DNA from: Acanthaster planci
Taxonomy: Eukaryota; Echinodermata; Asteroidea; Valvatida; Acanthasteridae
Assembly (NCBI RefSeq): GCF_001949145.1
Contig: NW_019091362.1
Location: 5,740,991 to 5,755,294, forward strand
DNA: 14,304 bases
Reading direction: 5' to 3'
The notes under the pieces were generated by a model, which did not search any database, had not been told where the DNA came from, and saw only the letters and a program-made list of their open reading frames with translations. Positions 1-10,100 of this stretch are shown piece by piece. A program made the position numbers and the translations under genes. Each line of letters starts with the position of its first letter. Position 1 is the stretch's first letter.

Positions 1-9
1 CTCTCTCAC

Positions 10-38
10 TGGACACCATCTTTGTAGGAAAATTGCAA
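10..38 (-). CDS. Possible exon 20 (29 bases), tentative
   Basis: A strong donor-like sequence, GGTGTCCA before gtgagagag, sits at the left edge. The nearest acceptor (tatacgcag) bounds a 29-base segment with the phase needed after exon 19. It would encode VAIFLQRWCP and leave in phase 0. The segment is very short and the acceptor is weak, so this may be chance. A homologous protein or transcript would decide. Confidence 0.2.
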
Positions 39-970
39 CTGCGTATACAATGCCAACAGGTGCACGTTCATGCACATCATAAACACTGAAATATAACCTG
101 CCGATGCACTTTAATCTGTAGGAAGTGACGTCCCTTGAGAGAGACCTACAGGTGTATAGGGAGACTAGCCAAAGTGTGTGAGCTCGCAAGCTTAAGGACT
201 TGTGTATGAGTGTGCCTCCATCACAGTAATTCTGTCTCATCCAATCAGTTTTAGACCAATTTTAGCATTAGGACTGTACACTCATGGAGGATATCCAGCG
301 ATGACAGATGAAGTAGGCCTACTGCGGTATTTCCATGACCCCTCCCCTCAAAAGAAAGTTACCTTTAGAATAATTGGAAGGCTGAAAAATTTATGATAGC
401 CTCTTCAAAATTTTGGATGAATCTAAATAAGGGTTGCACTTAAAGCTAATCCTAACCCAGAAAGGAGGCATGGTTCTTTCAGGAGAGGTGCACTCAACAC
501 TGGCAAAATGACAAATTTCACTCAACACTGGCAAAATGACAAACTTTAATCAACACTGGCAAACTAAAATACTTCACATAATGCTGGCCAAATAATGAAC
601 TTCACTCAATGCTGGCAAAATGACAAACTTCACTCAATGCTGGCCAAATAATAAACGTCACTCAATGCTGGCAAAATGACATACTTCACTCTATGCTGGC
701 CAAATAATAAATGTCACTCAATGCTGGCAAAATGACAAACTATCAGCAGTGGAAGAATGCCGGTTCCAAGGCATTAACATGAAAGCTTGCGATTTCAAAG
801 CCTTGTTCTATTTTCTCCTTTCCCTGTTTCTTCTCTTCTCTAACTTTTTTCTTTTGTCCCATTTTTGCCGACAGGGTAAAGCATCCCCTAGACCCAAATC
901 TGTAATCATCACTACAAATCAGATAAAGTTGGATTTCAGATTGGCACTGGATACCCGGTGTAAAACCCAC
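39..970 (-). other. Intron after exon 19 (or unresolved 3' region)
   Basis: The gene appears to continue to the left through this stretch. It contains a 28-bp tandem repeat (491-742) and a GTAGGCCTAC palindrome near 312-321. Pyrimidine-rich sequence around 805-860 on the plus strand is purine-rich on the transcript strand. I see no other exon that can be supported. Confidence 0.5.
491..742. repeat. Minisatellite: nine 28-bp units with two alternating variants
   Basis: Units start at 491, 519, 547, 575, 603, 631, 659, 687 and 715, exactly 28 bp apart, with no insertion or deletion. The core is CACTCAATGCTGGC. Units at 603, 659 and 715 continue with AAAATGACA; units at 575, 631 and 687 continue with CAAATAAT. 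The array therefore has a 56-bp higher-order period over its last six units, while the first two units share an older variant (CAACACTGG). Confidence 0.97.
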
Positions 971-1157
971 CCATCCCGGACAGCTGTAGCTTCTCCAGTG
1001 TCTTCCTCCGTTCTGTCACGCTCATGTTGGCTACTCCCAGCTCCTGGAAGATCCTGCTCTTACAGGCTTCATCTGGGAGGTCCTCTAAAGACAGCAAGTC
1101 AAACTCTTCTTCCTCTTCTGAGGATGAGGGAGCCCAGATAAAGGGCTCGTGGTGCTC
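971..1157 (-). CDS. Exon 19: acidic start, then a helical charged segment
   Basis: The acceptor is gccattgtctatgaccag and the exon is in phase 0. It encodes EHHEPFIWAPSSSEEEEEF, then DLLSLEDLPDEACKSRIFQE and VTERRKTLEKLQLSGM. The second half has the heptad-like charge pattern of a helix. I set the donor at 971 (GGGATGG before gtgggt), leaving in phase 1. If the donor is not used, the frame runs eleven more codons or so to a TGA at 938-936. The 5' side is certain; the 3' boundary is less so. Confidence 0.85.
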
Positions 1158-4100
1158 CTGGTCATAGACAATGGCATATATTGAAAACAACAAGTTCAGG
1201 GAAATGTTGAGCCCTCACGAATTCTCATCGATAATTAGCTACATTGCCATCCCAAAACCCCTTTTACGCAATATTTTGTTCACTTGAGTAAGTTCATAAC
1301 AACATCTTTAGACACACACATAGTCTTCTTTGATTTCTCAAGTAATGCTTTTGTCAATACAGATCAAATGAACACGTTTGCTTTTTACTAAAAGCTGATC
1401 TTAACAGATCAGGGGAGTTTCTCAGCCAATTTGATTTTTTTAAGAGGCAAACTCTTGCCATCTTAAATTCCTGCAACATAGAATAACATCCATAAATAAG
1501 GTTTTTCAACATGGTTTATTAAAGTCAACATATCTGCCAGAACTTTTTATTCGCAAAGGAATTTTCTGAAAGTCCAGGCAATCAATGCATAGGCCTACTT
1601 CTTTGCCTGCGATCCCTTTAAAATCACAGAGGCTAAACCACAATACATGTATATGTAAAACCAATGTCTAGATATTAAACTCACATAAGACTCTGATTCA
1701 ACTGGGGTCTTCACTGCTTTGAATCCTGATGGTACCTACCAGACAAATGAAACAAAACCAGTTTTATATGAAAGAGAGAAAGTTTGTAGCGGGTTTTAGT
1801 GTCCTTGAAAGAAGTCCACAACACCAGGTTTGTTACTTGAACACTTGCAATAGTTCTAAAATTACAAATTGACAATGGAGGCATTTTTCAAGGCCAGCTC
1901 ACTTTATTTTTATAACAGGATATGCCTTTTTATACAAAAGATTGAATATGAGGACAAGAAAATCCTTTGCCATGTGCCCACAATGGTAACACAGAACGTA
2001 TTAAAGTATCATAAAACTTAACATTCCATCCAAACTTGTGCTGTCTGGGAGTCCACCTACTACGATTATTGTACTTACAGGCTGGAGTTTCCATGGTGAT
2101 TCTGGTATTGGTTCCAGTGTATGACGGTATCCCATGATGCTTCGGATGACCGAGTTTGGGATATAACCTGAAGTGGATTTCAAACAGTATAGGCAAACCA
2201 ACTGAAGCTTAATCAAAACGTAAATTGATTGAAGTACTTCTCCTTCCGCAGTTTGGGAACCATCACTTCAATTTTCTTCTGAGATCCAAAACACTGACCT
2301 AGCAGAACAGCAGTTTCAACTTTCCTTCACAGTCTAAAAACTTAACATTAGACAAAAAGCCCATTTTAACTCAGGAATTAAGGCAAACATCGGCAGCTGC
2401 TTTGTTACAATGCTGTTTTTGTGTATCTTGTTACTTCTTTCCACTTTTCAAAACCAGGAAGAATCCAAAACTGTGACAAGAAATGAAGGGCTTTTTGATG
2501 CAGGGTTACATCATCTGTGATGTGGCTGGTCCATGTAATGGGCAGAGATGACAACAAACCCTCTGGTTGTTAAAAAGCCACTCTTTTTTATTTCTTCGGG
2601 CTGTCTTCGATCAAGACACAGATCAAGATGGAAATTCATTCAGATGTGAATATTCCACAAAATGGCAGTTAATATACACTGCTATCGCTATGTACATGTA
2701 GTCTTATAAAATACTAGTAAATGAGTTGGTCAATTCAGATACCCGATAGACAGCTTGTAAAATGTACAACGGTGAAATGTTCATTGTGGTCCCTAGTTCA
2801 TTTGCCTAAGATACAAAAAAACACCTGTTGACTTATAATGTTCGGGTTAGGGTTAACAAAGAATTATGGCCTAGCTTTATAGTTAAGAAAACAATTTGAT
2901 GTTTTTAAACTACCAAGGTGCATTACTCAGATCAACCTGCAGAGCACTAAATATCCAATTAAAAAAACTAAGGCCTGGATTGGACACTGAACTTGAGCTG
3001 TCTCACCATCTGGTGCAATGGGCCATGGGTTATAATCCTCTTCTTCCTCCTCCTCAGAAAGTCCTTTAAGCTCCGCCTCCTCTTCTCCCTCCATCACATC
3101 TTCCCTGTCACCGGCCGCTTCTTCAACCTTAACCTGGGTGGGTTCCTCAGCCTCAATTTCATCTGTTTCCACGACAACAGATCAATGAGATGTAACCTCT
3201 TCATTCCATTACTGTGAGGGATTATTTTAGGGGTCAACATTTGAGGGAAAGATTTGTGGACAAATGTCGTAAAAGGAAAATAAGAAGCTTGACAAAAAAG
3301 GAGCTTACAAAGACTAGAAACCCAAAATCATGTAGTGCATGTATATGACAACAGGCCATTGTGCTGAAAACTTCTGAAATCACAAAGGTCACTATTTGCA
3401 TCGCCAAGTCTAACTGGCGTCACTCTTGCCTTGATGCCTGATGTTCTTGAGAAGTGTCTTCCAAGTATTAACTTCTACCAAGTGTGATCATCAGCGAGGC
3501 AAAACTCTCACCTTGAATCTGAGATTCTTTGGGCTTTTCAGAGTCTAACTCATCTCCTTCCTGTTGTTTCTTTGCGACTGGCTCACCTAGAGGGGGTCTG
3601 AGGCTGCCGAACCGAACACGAGGCTTGGCATGGCTTAGTTTGTCCAGTTCATCAAAGGACAGGGTAGGGGACGACGACTCATACTCAACTGAACCATCAA
3701 CAAAAATGATGAAACATGAGGTGACATATTCTGCTTTTCATGGTCACTGATAGTTCACCCTCAAACAGCATGGATTTTTGCTACCTCCTCAAAGCCAAAT
3801 TCAATGAGCAGAGATTCCATCCCCCTTTATCAGATCTCGATTTCCAACAAAACTTTTTTCAAAGACATCCATCATTATCATATGATTATCTGTGAAGTAT
3901 CCATCCAAGTGGACAGAAAATTTAGTTGTTACCATTCAACAAAGCATGCAACTGCACTCTCCATGGAAAAAGTTTCAGATTTTTTAAGCTGCCCGTATTC
4001 CAAAATTTGACATTTGACAGTGATTTAGAGACAATTGGTGTTAAAATGTCCAAAACACCTCAGCAGGAAAACTTACGAATGTCACCCCCTCCCCCAAGTC

Positions 4101-7100
4101 TTTTAAGATAAAGGAGGAATCAATCTGTTTCTTATCGTTTCCCACGTGTAACTGAAATGAATTTATTCCTGACAAGTACAGTGTCTTTAAAGGCTGACCT
4201 CTGCAACACACTTCCACAACAATTTTGTAGTGGAGATACTGTAAACAAAATACTGGACTCGAGGGGAGAAGAGCAAGGATTGTTTTGCTCATCTGAAGTC
4301 ACTGTGACTTCACACCAGTTTCCCCTTCAATGGAGGACATAAATCACAGGAATATACATGATTCGCTTGATGATGACAACTGCTGGGTGAAATCTCACCT
4401 GGGCTCAAGCTGCTCGCAACCACTGGGGACGATATGGCCTCGCTATCTCCCCTGTCTCTAGGGGGAGCTATACTTAGCCGATGCCTCTGCAGGTGGTCTG
4501 CAGACTGCTGTATGTGACGCCGCAGGACTGCATCAGTCGGGAACGTGGGTAAGTTGGCAATGTTAAACCTGGGGGGAAGAGAATTTTATAAATCAAACAG
4601 GAAGTCAAACTAAGTGTAAATCAAATAAGACTTGGTTTAATTCTACATTAGTCTGCTAGCTGCCCAGTTCAAGTGACAGCTAGCAAATGAGACTTTGGTG
4701 CTATAAAACATGCCCGGTGAAATGGTTCCAATGTTTTAAATTTACAGCCATGGCAGCAAGAATATTTAGCATGGGGTTACAAATTATGTGTACATTGACT
4801 TTTGTGTGAATGTGTACACTTCACTGAACAGTGGCTGAGCTAAGTGTCTATGTACCTTCCTTGATCCTGAAAATCCGTCAAAACAAACTGCTTATTTCAA
4901 GAGAGCATTGAGAGGTTTGAGGCACAGTAAGGATTTTGCGTCACATATATCACAAAATTTCCACTGCCCAATATACGCAGGCTTCCAGAGTTATCTATAC
5001 AGATGTCAGAACACGCCCATATGTATGTGTAACCAGCAAAGACCTAGACTTGGCTCTTGACACGAGATTTGGGTAGAGCCTATCAGACAGTGTTCCATGT
5101 GGCTGTGACTTGACATTATGCACGACTCAATGGGTAGTAACTGCAGGAACGACCATAGACTAGTGTATAATCTTAAGCCACAGCTAAGAGTGATTGCAGC
5201 CATCATGATGAGCAGTCGGTATGTCGGTAATGAGGTAACGACTACATATGGAAGCCTGGTTACCAGAGTTGAAGGTCAGGATTAAATCTGATTGGTTCTT
5301 CAACTTCCTCATCCTTGAAGTTCATCCCATCTAGCAGCTTTTCCATGTAATACAGAGGCAGGTATGTACTTACAGTGATATAACTATGACAAAAGGGACA
5401 GAGAAATATTAAACAAAATTACATCAGAAAACTCAAGTATATAAGTTTCAATACAAGTTCCCTTTTCTTTTGTACCCTACTTTCGCATCCTCTGATGTCT
5501 GAAGGAATTGGAATAGCCAGAGGGTTAAGCTTGGTATGCAAGTTTGATTTTTAGTAGCAATGAAATATTTCACTCAGACTACCTATTACACAGTTCATGT
5601 TTGGCCTCTCATCATGTCTTTATGCTAGGCTTCAAGTTTTCTTGAGGATAAGCGAGCACTCGTGGAACACACAGGGAAGATGAAGGAAATCCAGGTCTTA
5701 CGCTGACAGTGAGTCTCCTGAATGTGCATCACCAACTCTTGGCAGATGAACTAAAAGTAAGAGAGGGTGTAGAGTCGTACCTGACATGGTTTTGGAAGCC
5801 CACCAGGAGATCGCCGCGCTCATTAGCAAAGCAGACACTGCGTAGGGACGCATCAAAGCACAGTTCTCTGACTAATGTGTTGGTCAAATCCCAGAGCTGC
5901 AAGTATAGGCAGTATCAATTTTCAAAAAAAAGAATTGCTATCTTAAAGATGACTTGATAACATAACAAATTTGTGACTGTTGATGACAAATGATTGGGAA
6001 GATGGATTGGAATTTCTGTGGCTGAAGTTTTGAAATTGCTGCTTTCAATCACATACTGAGATACAATGAAGATTGTATTCCACTCAACTGGCTACAACCA
6101 CAAAGTAGTACCTGCAGCCACCAGACAGTGGCTTAATTCCACAGACACATGTATCATTCACAGCCATAGCCCCAACTTTCAGAGGCAGCCACTTGTGATC
6201 CTGGCACAATACTAAAATTCATTTTAAAATGATAGGGGAGGAAGGAAAACGGGCAATTCACAGAAGTGCGCCTCCAAGAGTTTGCAACGCGTTGGTCAAT
6301 CACAACACATGAAATCTGTTGACCCTTTCCAAACACGCATTGGGTTGACAGATTTTGCACACTGTGATTGGCCAACATGTTGCAAACTCTGAGAGGTGCA
6401 CTACTGTGAATCGCCCGTATTGGGCTGGATTTAAAGAGAAAAATCAATTCATTTCCATGTACCTTAACCAATCCATCATTGCTAGTTGTCGCAAACAGGC
6501 CAAGGGACTGGCAACTACAGAGGGCTGTAACCTGGTTTGGTGCAATTAAAACAGTAAAAACAAATATGCTGAATTGAAGTTCAGTCCAATAGTGTCTCCC
6601 CATATGCATGTCATCATGGGACATAAAGAAAGATATTCCCCCTTCATAATTTTGTAGCTTTACCCAAGTTTCTTCTTTTAAATTTCTTCTTTTATTACAA
6701 TCCATTATCCAATCAGAATTGGCGACGTAAACGGGACTCTCATCAGCATTATTCGAATGCTGACCGGAGATGAGGAAAGACTTATTATTTATTATCTCTC
6801 CGTTTCCTTTTTTCCAGAAAAAAAAAATTACATCAAGAAATCTTAACTGGAGCGACCTCTCGCATTATTCGACTCCTAATAACCAGGGTCACATGTATAA
6901 CTTCAAATGAAATATCACTTACACCGGGAGAAAACATGTACAGGATAACTAGAGCTGACGAAACTACAGTGACTGAAAGGCTTCAATGATCAGTAAACAA
7001 TAACAGTGTTCATTCACACATGGCTTGACAAAGGTACACCAAAAATTGGTTCAAATACTTTGCATTTCCCAAGGATTCAGGCTTGTATTCGAGTATGAGT

Positions 7101-10100
7101 CGTTTTGGAAATGCACTTGTACATACAAATCGCAAGGCTAATGGCCCTAAAAGGGCACGTAAATATTGCATAAAAATTCAGATAGGTGAAGATGACCTTA
7201 AATTTTGGCCCCACCAAAAGGGCTTGCAAAACACAGGACTTACAAGTGCAAACCACATTTAAACTGAACCAAATGTCATAAATTTTAAAACATTGATACC
7301 GACAGACCCAAAACAAATCAAAGAGAGCTCACCATCTTTGTATGCTCATGCTCTTTGAGATGGGTATGCAATCGGGTCCTTTGCAACATCTTTGACGAGT
7401 TGCAATTCTCATCTCCAATGACAGCGTCATTGGTTTCCAGCTCATCAAGCAGCTCGTACACGTGAATTACACTAGGAAGAAACAGGTGTTTTTCCACAGA
7501 AGATAGATAAGAGGTTTGCGCTCTCCTTAAATCTGCCTTACACATTGCGCAAAAGTGTAAATGCAGGCAAAGCAATCATGGTAAAATACGCAAAAGATGA
7601 AATGTGTTCACAGTGAAATTGAGTCCAGTGCTGTCACACAAATTCCTCTTCACATTCCCTTTGAGTGTGAAATAATTTGAACCAATGTGTACGGCAAAAC
7701 TAACATAACAACAACATAAGTACCCCTTCCAAACTTTGAATACATGAGACCACGTCACTCAGATATGCAACAAAACAAGGCCTGTCTAATCAGGCCAACA
7801 TGGCCTGATCAAAGGTGACTCACTGCTTCAGATTTTGTTATACATTTACATCAATTTTCAATTGCAAGTGGAACACTGGGTACGTGCACTTAAGAATTAT
7901 AGTTATCTAGGCTCAAACTATTTTTTTCAAACAGTCTTCAGAGTCATTATACATACATGTATGTAAGTCCTGCATATCACGTGGCAGCAGGAAAAATCAG
8001 TTTAAACATAGAGTCGTTTGCACCTTAGGAACAAGGTACAGTATACATGGACGTTATTCATCAATAGCATGCTAGTAACCAGTGGTTATTGATCAATGGT
8101 TGAGAATAACACACAACATGGCCGACAAGACTCACTTGTTAGGCAAGACCATGCACAGTGAATATCCTAGCATGGATATGAGAGATGGACAGAGAGAGCA
8201 GGTGATCTAGGTGATGGACAATGGAACAGGGTGACAGATGTAAAAGGAATATGCATCATAGACTTCAATGAAGATGGTACACAAATTTTAATGTTAGTCA
8301 AATGAAAAAAAAAGTCTTAAAGTCAGAATAGATGTTAAGACAGATGGATGGACATAGACAAAGGGAACACTGCAGATAAAAATGAAAATAAGAACTGACT
8401 TCAAGAAAGATATGACGGGAAAGTAATTGCACAGTATGAATTGACGAACCCAAAAAGTCTATGCAAAAGTGTGTTGAACACAATTACTATGATCCTTAAT
8501 CATGTTAATTGTTACTGTTGGTTTCTCCCACTCACCATTTTTCTGCATGTCAATTTAACTTGTAAGCTTTTTGGACCTGTCAGCTCAACAGCCCAGACTC
8601 GGACAACCTGTCCAAATCAAATAAACAAGAGACAAAAACACAACTGAAATATCAACACATTTTTGAAAGAGGGTTAAAAAGTACTTTGAAAAACCAATGC
8701 CTGAGAGTAATTAGCTTCCTAGGTCCTCCAAAATCCACTGGGGGGGTTGAGGGTTTTAAATTGCAAGATTCAAGATGATGTAAGATTATTGCTTTACATG
8801 GGGCTAGATATTTCTTTGAATCAGGTTTTCTGCACAGGGTGGGGATCTGGGAGGGTTTACAAAGGCTCCTAGTAACTTCAAAGAGGTATGGAAGATCTTT
8901 AGTCTAAAGTCAAGGGAGCTCAGAATGTCCTGAATAGACTGTGTAAAATAAGCCTTTAGGAGTGACAGAACAAACCTTGTCTGAACCACAAGACATCAGC
9001 CTGTCTGCTGTACCAATGCTCTCGCAGCCTCCTTCATATTGGCCGTGTGAACACTCCAGGGCTGATACCTGGCCAAGGTGAGCCTTAACTAGTGTCTTCA
9101 TGAAGTGCTGCTGGGCTTCAAGGAGAATAATCTGTCCGCTGTTGAGACCGGCAAAGATAAGGGATTCGCAGGTTGCAGACTCTCTCTGACCCAATCCGCA
9201 ATCCTGAAAGCCGGCCATCACAAAAAAAACAACACCCTGACAATTTGTGCTTACGTGTGAAAAAAAGGAGAAGAGGTTTGTGAGTCCAAACACTTGTTTC
9301 TTAAAAAGTGATCCAGATTTTGGAACTTTCACTTGCAATACCTGAAGTACGTGTTAGCCTTCAAAATGGACACAGTGATATTTTCTGCATTCAGCCCAAA
9401 AATTACCATTTCAAAAATATCCCCCAACATCATTCTGATAGAAAAACAAACCTCTGCAAGTAATGAGGAAATGGACACAAACGATACAATACGCCCAGTA
9501 TTAAAGAGCTGAGGCAGTCCACTAGATGTGTCAAGGATTAGGAGCATATCCCAAGAACTCTGTGTTTTGATCAAATGAATATAGTTGACAAGGATGAAAT
9601 GGAGAGAGCAAACACGGTGACCCAACGTGACTGCACTTGAGTGCCGGCAAGTTCCATGCAGCCACTGTGAGGTGTGTACACATGCCATTGAAATCAGTAG
9701 CATGCACTCACCAGCTTGAATAGTGCCAAGCACAGCACACTTTCATCGGGCAGGCCCGGCACCCACAGCTGGTCTGCCGTGCAGGGATTGGTGGCGCTGT
9801 TGAAGACCAGCACGTCACCGGTGGCCATGACAGTGTAGATCATATCATGCTTGGGATCGTACACAAGATCTGTCAAGATCTGACACCCGGCAAAAAACGA
9901 ATGTACCGGTAAGCCAAGCAAACTGCTCCCAAACCTATAGGATCTAACGAACTAAGTAAGAAGTACAAATGCCCTGAGAAGTAAGATTTAAATTGGGGCT
10001 AAGAAAAATGGATCCAACTCGTCAGATGCTTTGATTAAAACCAGGAGAGAACAACACACAGGACATCAGTGCTCTCACCTGGTATGTGGCCATTGGGTAA

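Larger units (their letters stand above)
7472..8135 (-). other. Intron 10 (664 bp)
   Basis: It lies between AACAA|gtgagt and cttcctag. It contains a 9-bp inverted repeat at 7789-7809, a 16-bp perfect palindrome at 7950-7965 and a loosely palindromic stretch near 8050-8110. Confidence 0.83.

Noticed and set aside
491-742. CRISPR-like regular 28-bp repeats
   Set aside because: The units abut with no unique spacers, vary among themselves and lie in an intron of an animal gene; this is a minisatellite.
749-1141. 130-codon plus-strand open frame
   Set aside because: It is largely the antisense of exon 19, whose minus-strand reading has splice sites, phase and protein-like composition.
2845-2856. 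Telomeric repeat insertion (GGGTTAGGGTTA)
   Set aside because: Only two units are present, which is expected by chance in sequence of this size and composition.
6154-6705. 183-codon minus-strand open frame as one gene
   Set aside because: Only 6463-6531 of it is exon 12; the rest is intron and MITE read through by chance.
8136-8169. Shorter exon 10 using the acceptor ccatgctag
   Set aside because: It would need one base carried in from exon 9, which ends on a codon boundary, and so breaks the frame.
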